The notes: generated by a model from the sequence alone, not told the origin. DNA of 35,205 nt from Rhodoferax sp. (GCA_018061265.1 JAGOUM010000030.1:1-35205); one strand, 5' to 3'. Counted from the stretch's first letter, positions 25,763 through 32,962 are shown. Made by a program: numbers and translations.

Positions 25763-28101
25763 GGGCTGACCGCTGACGAGGCGTCCGGGCGGCGATCCTG
25801 GGCCAGCTCAAGTGCACCGTCCAGCGCCTGCATGAACTCGGTGACGCGAATGGGTTTGGTGAGGTAACGATAAAAGCCTGCGGCCAGGCCACGCTCAATG
25901 TCACGCGGCATGGCGTTGGCGCTCAAGGCCAACACCGGAATGTGCTGGGTGCCGTGGTCTTCCTTGAGGATTTTCAGCGCCTGTATGCCACTGATGCCCG
26001 GCAGGTTGATGTCGAGCAGAATCACATCAGGGTGATGTTCACGCGCCAGCGCAATGCCCCGAGTGGCTTCCTCCGCTCTAAAAAGGTGCAAGTCAGGCCG
26101 GCGGGCAATCAGCTGAGCCACCAGTTCCATATTGGCCCGGTTATCCTCCACATACAAAACACTGCGTTGCCGCAGGTTGCTGGGGATGGCCTCAGTCTCG
26201 TTCAACAGTATCTCAATGGCGCTGTCGTCAAGTTGCGGCGCACTCACCAGATTGAGCTCAATCCAGAACACGCTGCCACTGCCCACGGTGCTGACCACAC
26301 CAATCTCACCACCCATCTGCTCCACCAGCCGTTTGCTCACCACCAGGCCGATGCCAGTGCCCTCTTCGTCGCTGTCTTCCTTGCCCAGTCGGTTAAACGG
26401 TTGAAACAGCTGGCTAACCTTGTCTGCGACCAGGCCATCACCCGTGTCTTGCACACTGATGCGAAGGTGGCCCATGGCGCGCTCGGTGCATGTGACAAAC
26501 ACGCTGCCGCCTTGACGGTTGTATTTGATGGCGTTGGACAACAGATTGATCAAGACCTGCTTGAGCCGGGTACGGTCGGCGCCGACAAAACACGGGGTGG
26601 TAAAACCCGGGTAATGGAGGTGGATTTCTTTTTTGACGGCCAGCGGTGCCACCAGTGTCTGGCAGTCCTCCAGCACGTCGGCCAGCAGCACCGGCTCACA
26701 CGACAGACTCAGCCGTCCTGACTCGATCAGTGCCAGGTCCAGCACTTCATTGATCAGCTCGAGCAGGTACCAGCCAGCGCTCAGGATCTGGTGGATGCTG
26801 GCCCGCTGCGCCGGCGTCGGCTCTGGTGTGCCTGACTCAATCAACTGGGCAAAGCCCAAAATGGCATTGAGCGGTGAGCGCAGCTCGTGGCTCATACTGG
26901 ACAGGAAATCCGATTTGGCCTGGTTGGCCTTGTCGGCCAGTGCCCGGGCGCTCTCCAGCTCGGTGTTTTTGTCGCGCAGCACCTGATCGAGCCTTTCGCG
27001 CTCCACCTCGGCGGCGCGCCGGGCCGTGTTGTCGGTGCCAATCAGCAGGTAACCAATGATGGCTTCATCCTGGTCCCGTAGCGCCGTCACGGACACCACC
27101 GCCGGCAGACGGCTGCCGTCCTTGCGGATGTAGGTCAGCTCGTAAATGTCTTCAATGCCGCGCGAGGCTTTGAACACCAGTGCCTCAAAGCCTGGAGCGA
27201 TCTGGGTGCCGTTCTCCTGGCTCAGCGCGGCGGCGCGGACGACCAGTTCCTGCTGGTCCGAGATATTCGCCGGAGTAATGTGGTTGATCACTTCGGGGGC
27301 GGTATAGCCCAGCATCCGCTGCGCGCCCACGTTAAAAATCTGAATCACTCCCTGGGCATCTGTGGCAATACTGGAGAAATTGGCGCTGTTGAAGATGGCA
27401 TTTTGCAGGGTGCTGACTTGGCGCAGCGCCTGCTGCGCAGCGTACTCTTCGGTCACGTTGCGAAACACCAGCACCGCACCCATGACCCTGCCTGCCCCAT
27501 CCCGGATGGGTGCACAGCTGTCGGCAATGTCGTACTCCGGCCCGTTGCGGCTGATCAGCACGGTGTGGTTGGCCAAGCCCTGCAGCGTTCCCAGCGTCAG
27601 CACTTTGTCCACCGGGACGGCTGAGGGTTGGCGGGTGGCCTTGCTGATGATGCGAAACACCAAATCGACTGGCTGGCCAAGCGCCTGGTCCAAGGTCCAG
27701 CCGGTGAGTTTCTGCGCCACCGGGTTGATCAGAGTCACCCGCGCGTGTGCGTCGGTGGCGATGACCGCGTCACCAATCGAGTTGAGGGTCACGGCCAACC
27801 TCTGCTCACCCTCCTCCAGGCTTTGATTGGCCCGTAACAGCTGCTGGTTGGTTTCTTCCTGCAGAGCCAGCAGGCGCTGTGTTTCACGGTGACCAAGATC
27901 ACGCGCGCGCTGCTGGGCGATTTGAATGGTCCAGATGATCAAAAGAGCACTCAGCAGCATGGCCAGCAGCACCAGTGCCTCAAGCCGAGGGTGGGCTGAC
28001 CAGCGCAGAAGATACAGTCCCGTCAATGCGAGCAACAATGCAGCCGCAAGCCAGGACAGTTTTCGAGAGAGGGTTTTCAAAACAGGGGCCTTTTGAACCA
28101 A
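25759..28101 (-). CDS. Membrane hybrid sensor histidine kinase (2TM-PAS-PAS-HisKA-HATPase-REC)
   Basis: Predicted protein of up to 780 residues. TM segments at about 14-32 and 41-60 have almost no periplasmic loop. A coiled coil follows, then PAS at about 100-220 (TLNSIGDAVIATDAHARVTLIN), PAS/PAC at about 232-360, HisKA with His405 (SMSHELRSPLN), and HATPase (LLSNAIKYN, DTGDGL, GTGIGL). The C-terminal REC domain has Asp697 in ILLDINLPG and a Lys in YLTKPIR. No ATG exists at the 5' end. The outermost start, TTG 28101, abuts a hairpin; TTG 28080 has AAAAGG 8 bases upstream and is more likely, giving 773 residues. It is the first gene of the signalling operon and has its own copy of the shared dyad promoter (28131-28173). 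Confidence 0.92.
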   Translation of the reverse strand: MVQKAPVLKTLSRKLSWLAAALLLALTGLYLLRWSAHPRLEALVLLAMLLSALLIIWTIQIAQQRARDLGHRETQRLLALQEETNQQLLRANQSLEEGEQRLAVTLNSIGDAVIATDAHARVTLINPVAQKLTGWTLDQALGQPVDLVFRIISKATRQPSAVPVDKVLTLGTLQGLANHTVLISRNGPEYDIADSCAPIRDGAGRVMGAVLVFRNVTEEYAAQQALRQVSTLQNAIFNSANFSSIATDAQGVIQIFNVGAQRMLGYTAPEVINHITPANISDQQELVVRAAALSQENGTQIAPGFEALVFKASRGIEDIYELTYIRKDGSRLPAVVSVTALRDQDEAIIGYLLIGTDNTARRAAEVERERLDQVLRDKNTELESARALADKANQAKSDFLSSMSHELRSPLNAILGFAQLIESGTPEPTPAQRASIHQILSAGWYLLELINEVLDLALIESGRLSLSCEPVLLADVLEDCQTLVAPLAVKKEIHLHYPGFTTPCFVGADRTRLKQVLINLLSNAIKYNRQGGSVFVTCTERAMGHLRISVQDTGDGLVADKVSQLFQPFNRLGKEDSDEEGTGIGLVVSKRLVEQMGGEIGVVSTVGSGSVFWIELNLVSAPQLDDSAIEILLNETEAIPSNLRQRSVLYVEDNRANMELVAQLIARRPDLHLFRAEEATRGIALAREHHPDVILLDINLPGISGIQALKILKEDHGTQHIPVLALSANAMPRDIERGLAAGFYRYLTKPIRVTEFMQALDGALELAQDRRPDASSAVSP

Positions 28102-28117
28102 GTCGGCAAATGCCGAC
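28102..28117. promoter_or_regulatory. Perfect inverted repeat at the start of the hybrid kinase gene
   Basis: GTCGGCA-AA-TGCCGAC, directly upstream of TTG 28101. In the mRNA it folds as a 6-bp stem with an ATTT tetraloop, starting about 7 bases after the predicted +1 (28124). It may be an operator or a 5' stem-loop. Confidence 0.55.
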
Positions 28118-28130
28118 GATTGACTCGGTC

Positions 28131-28173
28131 AGTCTAAAGACCCATTGCCCCCTGTTCCGTGCGCTGGCGCACA
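28131..28173 (-). promoter_or_regulatory. Dyad + -10 element, site F (hybrid kinase operon)
   Basis: Along the gene, the core is TGTGCGCCAGCGCACG (28173-28158) with inner arms GTGCGC/GCGCAC perfectly paired. Its centre is 29.5 bp from the first base of TAGACT (28136-28131). Predicted +1 is 28124. The usual GAC after the core is replaced by GAA. Confidence 0.55.
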
Positions 28174-28178
28174 AAACT

Positions 28179-28239
28179 GAAATATATAAGAAATCAGGTT
28201 ATAGCGCTTATTCTCAAAGGAATGATAGCTACAAATTTA
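28179..28239 (-). repeat. Interspersed short repeat, copy 4 (minus orientation)
   Basis: On the minus strand it reads TTTGTAGCTATCATT, then GAATAAGCGCTATAACCTGATTTC and an AT-rich end. It shares the GCTAT, AAGCGCT and CCTGATTT elements with copies 1 and 2. It lies between the divergent kinase operon and the secreted-protein operon. Confidence 0.6.
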
Positions 28240-28263
28240 ACACTAAACCAAGGCGCTGACCTG

Positions 28264-28306
28264 TGTACGCTGACGTACAGACGCAGCGCAACGCCAAGCA
28301 AAAAAT
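28264..28306 (+). promoter_or_regulatory. Dyad + -10 element, site A (secreted protein / YihY unit)
   Basis: Core TGTACGCTGACGTACA (28264-28279) followed by GAC, then 18 bases after ACAGAC, then AAAAAT at 28301-28306, the weakest -10 of the set. Predicted +1 is near 28313, 64 bases before the leader reading frame at 28377. Confidence 0.5.
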
Positions 28307-28376
28307 GATGACCTGACTGCCGGGCCAGCCGACGCACCGCGGCGGTGTTCTCGATGGTGACAAGGAGGCCACTCTC

Positions 28377-28442
28377 ATGACAGTCAATGCCCGCGATGCA
28401 GCCGGTGCACCAATCCGGGCCAAGACCTCGCCAACATGCTGA
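28377..28442 (+). CDS. Possible 21-codon leader reading frame
   Basis: ATG 28377 follows a near-perfect ribosome binding site, AAGGAGG at 28362-28368, 8 bases upstream. The frame codes for 21 residues (MTVNARDAAGAPIRAKTSPTC) and its stop overlaps the next start as ATGCTGA. The downstream gene has no ribosome binding site of its own, so it may be translated by re-initiation after this leader. A one-base frameshift that truncated a longer N-terminus would look similar. The peptide has no known family. Confidence 0.4.
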   Translation: MTVNARDAAGAPIRAKTSPTC

Positions 28443-29353
28443 CTGATCACCCCAGGCCACGACGGTCAGGCAAGTGGCGCCCACCTTGGCTGCTACTGGG
28501 TGGGATTGCGCTGGCTTCTTTGTCGTTCGCTGCCTCCGCCACAGGTGACTCAGCCACGGCGCTGCGCCTTCGGCACGATCATCTGCGCCAACAACTTGCG
28601 CAGAACGCCTTCCAGCGCCCGCTGGTTTTGCTGTCCAGCGAAACCGATACGGTTTTGCAAGGCGAGGTCTTCGCCGAAATGGCGTACACCTTTGACGTGG
28701 TTAGCGCCGCCTTGCGCCAGCCCGAGCAATGGTGTCTGGTGATGGTACTGCACATCAACACCAAGTACTGCCAAGCTGTCAGTGTGCCAAAAGGCACACT
28801 GCTCAATGTCAATATTGGCACCAAAGCGCCTCAGGACTTGGGGCAAACGGCACGATTGGCGTTCAGCTTCAGTGTGCCAACCGCCACGGTGGACTATTTT
28901 GAAGTGCTACTCGACGCTGCAGATGGCCCGCTGGGTACCAGCAACTATCACATCCGCCTGGAAGCCGTTGCGATACCCGAACGCCGCACTTTCCTGCACC
29001 TGACCTATGCGTACTCGGTCAATCTTTTGGGACATCTGGCCCTGCAGACTTACCTGGCCACGGTGAGTGCCAAAAAAGTAGGTTTTACCTTGCTTAAAGG
29101 CACCGCAGGTGCAGACCCTGAGCTGATTGGCGGTGTGCGCGGCGTGGTCGAGCGCAACACCATGCGTTACTACCTGGCAATTGACAGCTATTTTCAAGCA
29201 GCACCTGGCGCACCGGCGGCGCAGCTGCAGCAGCGCCTGCAAAGCTGGTTTAGCGCCACCGAGATCTATCCAAGGCAATTGCACGAGACCGATCGTGCCG
29301 CCTACCTGGAGATGAAACATGCCGAATACCAGCGGCAACAAGCCAGCCCTTGA
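28436..29353 (+). CDS. Predicted secreted protein of unknown function
   Basis: Predicted 305-residue protein with an N-terminal signal sequence: basic RRSGKWRPP, then the hydrophobic WLLLGGIALASLSFAASA, cleaved probably after ASA or ATG. The mature part contains YHIRLEAVAIPERRTFLHLTYAYSVNLLGHLALQTYL and a later RNTMRYYLAIDSYF. This layout suggests a START-like lipid-binding beta-helix fold, but I cannot assign a named family. Translation is probably coupled to the leader frame at 28377. It overlaps the YihY-family gene by 35 bases, so the two form one unit behind dyad site A. Envelope location fits the membrane-related neighbours. Confidence 0.75.
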   Translation: MLTDHPRPRRSGKWRPPWLLLGGIALASLSFAASATGDSATALRLRHDHLRQQLAQNAFQRPLVLLSSETDTVLQGEVFAEMAYTFDVVSAALRQPEQWCLVMVLHINTKYCQAVSVPKGTLLNVNIGTKAPQDLGQTARLAFSFSVPTATVDYFEVLLDAADGPLGTSNYHIRLEAVAIPERRTFLHLTYAYSVNLLGHLALQTYLATVSAKKVGFTLLKGTAGADPELIGGVRGVVERNTMRYYLAIDSYFQAAPGAPAAQLQQRLQSWFSATEIYPRQLHETDRAAYLEMKHAEYQRQQASP

Positions 29354-30266
29354 GCTGGAGGCAGCCATCGCGCCACGCCTGCAACGTTGGACGGGCTGGC
29401 AATACCTGCGCCCTGGCTGGCACTTGATGGCGCAGGTCGCACGCTCCTGGTTGGCCGACTACGCGCCCAGCATGGGCGCGGCACTCGCGTTCTACACGCT
29501 GTTTTCTCTGGCCCCCCTGCTGCTGATTGTGGTGTCGGTGGCGGGGTTAGCATTTGGTGAAGAAGCGGCCCGCGGCGAGATCACGCACCAGCTCCAAAGC
29601 CTGATGGGTGCACGCACTGCTGCCAGCGTGCAGGATGTACTGGTCAGTGTTGACCGGCCGGCTCAGGGTCTGGCGGCAACACTGCTTGGATTGCTCTTGC
29701 TGCTGATCGGTGCGACCACGGTGTTTGGCGAGCTGCAGGATGCACTTGACCGTATTTGGCGCGTTCCCGCGCCCGCGCGCAGCAATGGCTGGCTGGCACT
29801 GGTGCGCGCTCGCCTGTTGTCGTTTGGCATGATTCTCGCGGTCGGTTTTTTGCTCATCGTATCGCTGCTGCTGAGTGCGGGTCTGGCCATGATGGGACGC
29901 TGGTGGATGCCGCTGTTCGGCGGCTGGTATGCGTTGGCCGAGTTGGCCAATGGAATCGGCAGCTTCATGCTCAATGCGGTGATGTTTGCATTGATCTACA
30001 AGGTGATGCCCCGTGCACATGTGGCGTGGCGCGATGTCTGGACCGGAGCCATTTTTACCGCGCTCCTGTTTTCTTTGGGCAAGTCGCTGATGGGCGCGTG
30101 GATTGGCAGCAGCAGTATCGTGTCGGGATTTGGAGCAGCTGGCTCTCTGGTGGTGTTGCTGCTGTGGGTGTATTACTCAGCGCAAGTATTTTTACTCGGG
30201 GCCGAATTCACCTGGGTTTACGCCAACCTGTTTGGCTCAAGAAAGCCACCAAAGCGGCGTTCCTGA
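29319..30266 (+). CDS. YihY/BrkB-family inner-membrane protein
   Basis: Predicted 315-residue polytopic membrane protein of the YihY/BrkB (UPF0761-like) family. Hallmarks: the first helix near APSMGAALAFYTLFSLAPLLLIVVSVAG, then GATTVFGELQDALDRIWRVP, and the last helices with GAAGSLVVLLLWVYYSAQVFLLGAEFTWVYA. About six transmembrane segments are expected. Members were once called RNase BN by mistake; their function in transport or the envelope is unsettled. ATG 29319 follows GGAG by 7 bases and lies inside the 3' end of the secreted-protein gene. It converges on the coiled-coil gene with only 16 bases between stops. Confidence 0.92.
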   Translation: MPNTSGNKPALELEAAIAPRLQRWTGWQYLRPGWHLMAQVARSWLADYAPSMGAALAFYTLFSLAPLLLIVVSVAGLAFGEEAARGEITHQLQSLMGARTAASVQDVLVSVDRPAQGLAATLLGLLLLLIGATTVFGELQDALDRIWRVPAPARSNGWLALVRARLLSFGMILAVGFLLIVSLLLSAGLAMMGRWWMPLFGGWYALAELANGIGSFMLNAVMFALIYKVMPRAHVAWRDVWTGAIFTALLFSLGKSLMGAWIGSSSIVSGFGAAGSLVVLLLWVYYSAQVFLLGAEFTWVYANLFGSRKPPKRRS

Positions 30267-30282
30267 ACCGACCACCAGTGCG

Positions 30283-30567
30283 CTAGACCTGCGACTTGAA
30301 ATAGTGGAACGAACTGACAAACGCCGTGCGGATTTTTTCAGATTCGGCCACCATGGCGTCCCAGGTGCTCTCGCCGCTGGCTTGCAACTCTTCGAGTTTG
30401 GCCATGGCCAGCTTGGACTGGGCGTGGACTTTGGCCATTTCAGCGTGGTACTTGTCACGCACGTCTTCGCGCGCTTCGTGTGCTTTGGCTTCCAGTTTGT
30501 CCATCTGCAGATTCAGGTCGTCAAGTTGCAGTTTCATTTTGCTGATGTAGGTGTCACGGGTGGTCAT
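30283..30567 (-). CDS. Small coiled-coil protein
   Basis: Predicted 94-residue soluble protein, almost wholly helical and charged: MTTRDTYISKMKLQLDDLNLQMDKLEAKAHEAREDVRDKY and onward, with a C-terminal STWDAMVAESEKIRTAFVSSFHYF. This pattern is found in a widespread set of unnamed stress-associated coiled-coil proteins; I know no biochemical function. ATG 30567 follows AAGGAG by 9 bases, and the longer frame to 30657 lacks similarity and would reach close to the predicted promoter. It has its own dyad element (30657-30699), which places it in the shared regulon. Confidence 0.8.
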   Translation of the reverse strand: MTTRDTYISKMKLQLDDLNLQMDKLEAKAHEAREDVRDKYHAEMAKVHAQSKLAMAKLEELQASGESTWDAMVAESEKIRTAFVSSFHYFKSQV

Positions 30568-30656
30568 GATGATCGCTCCTTGTTTGGCAACGGGGTTGGC
30601 CGGGATTGGCCGTTTGATGACGGGCATCAATGGCATGGTTGCCTGCATGTGTCTCA

Positions 30657-30699
30657 AGCGTACGGGCCCAGGGTGAAAACGTCTGTGCGCTTGCGTACG
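30657..30699 (-). promoter_or_regulatory. Dyad + -10 element, site B (coiled-coil gene)
   Basis: Along the gene, the core is CGTACGCAAGCGCACA followed by GAC (30699-30681), then 18 bases, then TACGCT at 30662-30657. Predicted +1 is 30650, 83 bases before ATG 30567. A related but imperfect sequence (30646-30667) overlaps this -10 box. Confidence 0.5.
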
Positions 30700-30721
30700 C
30701 TGTTGCTTGCCGGTTTAACGC

Positions 30722-31696
30722 TTACCGCGATAACACCTGCCCAGTGTTATCCGACAGGATAATTTCCACCCGGCGGTTCATCTGCCGGTTCTGGGCGCTG
30801 TCGTTGGCGGCGACCGGATACGACTCACCGTAACCATGGGTGACCACCCGCTCGCGACCAATACCCAGAGTTTGTAGCGCGTTCTGCACAGTCATGGCGC
30901 GGCGCTCTGACAATTGTTGGTTGTATTCGGCAGAACCGGTGCTGTCGGTAAAACCTTCAATCAACACACTGCGTTGCGAATTGAGTTCAAGAATTTTGGC
31001 CAGCTTACGAACTGACGCCTCTCCGTCGCTGGTCAAGCGGGACAAATCGGTGCCAAACAGCACATCGCCCAGCGTAATGACCATGCCGCGATCGGTTTTT
31101 TTGGCTGCCAACTCGCCCAGTTGCATTTCAAGCTGATCAGCACGCTGTTGCGCCTCTTGGGCTGCACGCTCGGCACTGCCGGCATCGGCCATCGCACTGG
31201 CGGTTTCAACGCGGGCCTCGCGGGTTTGTTGCTTGGCGCGTGCTGCGTCGGCCTGAGCACGAGCCGCATCATTGATGGCGATCAATGCCACCTGGTTGGC
31301 CTGCCCGGCGCGGATATTGGCGGCATTGGCTTCATTGGTGCGTTGGTCCAGCCGAACCTGATCGCGTGTCTGATTGGCGTTGCGCACCTCGGCTTCGGCC
31401 ACTTTCTGTTTGGCGACTTCTTCGGTCAGCGCTATTTTTTGGCGGGCAATGTAGGCCAGCTGGTCAATTTTCTCGCTGCTGGAACGCTCGGCGGCCTGGG
31501 CATCGGCTTGTGCCAGGGCATCACTGGCCTGCTTGAGTTCCAGCGCTGCAAATTGGCCAACGTTGGGGTTGTTCTGTGCCATGCGGAAATCACTATGAGC
31601 CTGCTCCAGCAGTGAAGTACTTTTTGGCGAAGAGCCGCAAGCGCTCAGCAGGGTTACCAGCGCCAGTACAGCCGGGGTGAGATAGAGTTTTTTCAT
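30722..31696 (-). CDS. OmpA-family lipoprotein with N-terminal DUF4398 domain
   Basis: Predicted 324-residue lipoprotein. Signal peptide with lipobox LSAC, Cys20 lipidated. Residues about 30-100 form a DUF4398 helical domain, and 100-200 a long Ala/Gln/Arg-rich coiled coil. The C-terminal OmpA/MotB peptidoglycan-binding domain (about 205-320) shows LIEGFTDSTGS, YNQQLSERRAMTVQNAL and NRRVEIIL. It should sit in the outer membrane and hold peptidoglycan. ATG 31696 gives the signal peptide at the right distance; an upstream TTG at 31711 is less likely. It lies 32 bases after the smaller DUF4398 lipoprotein gene and is probably co-transcribed with it from dyad site C. Confidence 0.92.
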   Translation of the reverse strand: MKKLYLTPAVLALVTLLSACGSSPKSTSLLEQAHSDFRMAQNNPNVGQFAALELKQASDALAQADAQAAERSSSEKIDQLAYIARQKIALTEEVAKQKVAEAEVRNANQTRDQVRLDQRTNEANAANIRAGQANQVALIAINDAARAQADAARAKQQTREARVETASAMADAGSAERAAQEAQQRADQLEMQLGELAAKKTDRGMVITLGDVLFGTDLSRLTSDGEASVRKLAKILELNSQRSVLIEGFTDSTGSAEYNQQLSERRAMTVQNALQTLGIGRERVVTHGYGESYPVAANDSAQNRQMNRRVEIILSDNTGQVLSR

Positions 31697-31728
31697 GATT
31701 GGATCTTTCAAAATTGGATTGGGAAGAA

Positions 31729-32106
31729 TTAAAGATTGCGTTCCAGCTCTTCGCGCAACACACGAATGTCGTCTTGCACCGCATTGGCAGCAGCCTGGGC
31801 TTTGGCCGAACCGGCTTTGCTTTGGGCCAGCTTGGCATCCGCCTGCGCCTGGGCGGCCATATCACGCGCCAACTTGTAGTCCTTGACCGACATCGCTTGA
31901 TTGGCCAGAGCCAGTTTGTCGCGAGCGGCCAGCAGCTCGACCGGCGCATACTGTGCCGCCCCGGAACTGGCGGCGTTGTCAACCGCCGCCTTTGACACCG
32001 CCACATCTGCCGTGGCAGGTGTTTTCAGACTGCTGCAGCCCAGCATCAGGGTAGCGGCAGCGCCGCACAGTACGGCTATCAACCGTCTTGAGTTTCTCGT
32101 CATCAT
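31729..32106 (-). CDS. DUF4398 lipoprotein
   Basis: Predicted 125-residue lipoprotein. The signal peptide ends in lipobox LMLGCSS with Cys24 as the lipidated residue. The mature part is one DUF4398 helical domain (AVDNAASSGAAQYAPVELLAARDKLALANQA) with an Ala/Gln-rich helix and a charged C-terminus. The domain resembles the N-terminal part of the next gene's product, so the pair may interact through it. ATG 32106 or 32103 (tandem codons) follows GGAG. The gene leads a two-gene unit behind dyad site C, with a stem-loop at the predicted 5' end of the transcript. Confidence 0.85.
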   Translation of the reverse strand: MMTRNSRRLIAVLCGAAATLMLGCSSLKTPATADVAVSKAAVDNAASSGAAQYAPVELLAARDKLALANQAMSVKDYKLARDMAAQAQADAKLAQSKAGSAKAQAAANAVQDDIRVLREELERNL

Positions 32107-32120
32107 GCATCTCCGGTGAG

Positions 32121-32150
32121 TCGACCAAGCGCAGAATCACGCTTGATCGA
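32121..32150 (-). promoter_or_regulatory. Stem-loop in the leader of the DUF4398 transcript
   Basis: TCGACCAAGCG (32121-32131) pairs with CGCTTGATCGA (32140-32150) at 10 of 11 positions around an 8-base loop. It lies at the predicted 5' end (+1 near 32147) and ends 14 bases before ATG 32106. It may stabilise the mRNA, as the 5' stem of ompA does. Confidence 0.5.
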
Positions 32151-32153
32151 CGG

Positions 32154-32196
32154 GTTATAGGTGGCCACCGGGGATATGTCTGTTCGCTATCGCACC
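32154..32196 (-). promoter_or_regulatory. Dyad + -10 element, site C (lipoprotein pair)
   Basis: Along the gene, the core is GGTGCGATAGCGAACA followed by GAC (32196-32178), then 18 bases, then TATAAC at 32159-32154, the best -10 of the set. Predicted +1 is 32147, 41 bases before ATG 32106. Confidence 0.6.
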
Positions 32197-32255
32197 TCAT
32201 GGGCCACAGGCGCTCTGGGTGGCCACAACATAGGTGTCGGATGATTGATAAGTGA

Positions 32256-32298
32256 TGTGCGCAAGCGAACAGACCAGAAAACTTGATCGCACTATGCT
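32256..32298 (+). promoter_or_regulatory. Dyad + -10 element, site D (DUF1328/yqjD-like unit)
   Basis: Core TGTGCGCAAGCGAACA (32256-32271) followed by GAC, then 18 bases, then TATGCT at 32293-32298. This is close to the consensus of the group. Predicted +1 is 32305, 67 bases before ATG 32372. It is divergent from site C, 60 bp away. Confidence 0.6.
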
Positions 32299-32305
32299 TG
32301 GTTTT

Positions 32306-32341
32306 GACAAGACTTCGACAAGACACTTTTGTCGAGTTGTC
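32306..32341 (+). promoter_or_regulatory. Stem-loop at the predicted 5' end of the DUF1328 transcript
   Basis: GACA/TGTC, ACT/AGT and CGACAA/TTGTCG stack into a stem of about 13 pairs with small bulges (AG at 32310-32311, T at 32315) and a 7-base loop. It starts one base after the predicted +1 (32305). Confidence 0.5.
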
Positions 32342-32371
32342 GACCGTTCTTTTCAAACCAGGAGTAATCCC

Positions 32372-32536
32372 ATGCTGCACTACGCTGTTGTATTTTTTGT
32401 CATTGCCTTGATCGCGGCACTGTTTGGCTTTGGCGGCATTGCCGCTGGCGCCGTCGGAATTGCCAAGATTCTGTTCTTTGTGTTCATCATCCTGGCGGTC
32501 GCCACTTTTCTCTTCGGATCACTCAAGGGACGATAG
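32372..32536 (+). CDS. DUF1328 (YtjA-type) small membrane protein
   Basis: Predicted 54-residue protein of the DUF1328/UPF0391 family, nearly all hydrophobic: [54 protein letters not shown] in outline, with two membrane helices split by the FGFGGIAAG turn. The family is common in proteobacteria and often stress-induced; function is unknown. The start at 32372 follows AGGAG at 32360-32364. It leads the unit behind dyad site D, followed 48 bases later by the DUF883 gene. Confidence 0.9.
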   Translation: MLHYAVVFFVIALIAALFGFGGIAAGAVGIAKILFFVFIILAVATFLFGSLKGR

Positions 32537-32584
32537 CCCAGAAGTCTTGCTGTCCCTATTTTTCAATCCACATAAGGAAAATCC

Positions 32585-32962
32585 ATGTTTCTCAACAAAC
32601 CCATTGAACAGTCCACTAGTCTGGTGGAAGGTGCCGTCCAATCAGCGGAGCAGGCCATCAAGTCCACCCAGCAAGCTGCCAGCGACGCCTTGGAGAGTTT
32701 GACTGTGGCATTACAAGACTTGAGTCATCAGGCTACTCCCGCCATCGAGCGGGCGGGTGACAAGGTCAGTTCACTGGCCCACCGGGGCTTGGACAATGTC
32801 CGTGAGACCTCACACCAACTGCGCGTCAAGGCTGAGCATGCTTCAGACAACACGGTGAATTACATCCGGCATGAACCGGTCAAGTCGGTCATCATTGCAG
32901 CCGCTACAGGTGCTGCACTCATGGCACTGATCAGCTTGGTCAGCCATGCGCGTAGTCGCTAG
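32585..32962 (+). CDS. DUF883 (YqjD/ElaB-type) membrane-anchored protein
   Basis: Predicted 125-residue protein. A long amphipathic, Gln/Ala-rich helical region (about 1-95) is followed by one C-terminal membrane helix (HEPVKSVIIAAATGAALMALISLV) and the basic end SHARSR. In E. coli YqjD and ElaB anchor to the inner membrane by this tail and associate with ribosomes in stationary phase. The DUF883-type tail and position favour a YqjD-like role. AAGGAAAA precedes ATG 32585. The next gene resembles YqjE in size and layout, so the yqjD-yqjE-yqjK order appears kept. Confidence 0.85.
   Translation: MFLNKPIEQSTSLVEGAVQSAEQAIKSTQQAASDALESLTVALQDLSHQATPAIERAGDKVSSLAHRGLDNVRETSHQLRVKAEHASDNTVNYIRHEPVKSVIIAAATGAALMALISLVSHARSR

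Noticed and set aside
24959-26721. Plus-strand frames of 302 and 259 codons in the signalling cluster
   Set aside because: They are antisense to intact GGDEF-EAL and kinase domains; His/Gln-rich composition is typical of shadows.
30646-30667. A seventh dyad-like sequence
   Set aside because: It has one base too many in the left half, no -10 at the fixed distance, and overlaps the -10 box of site B.
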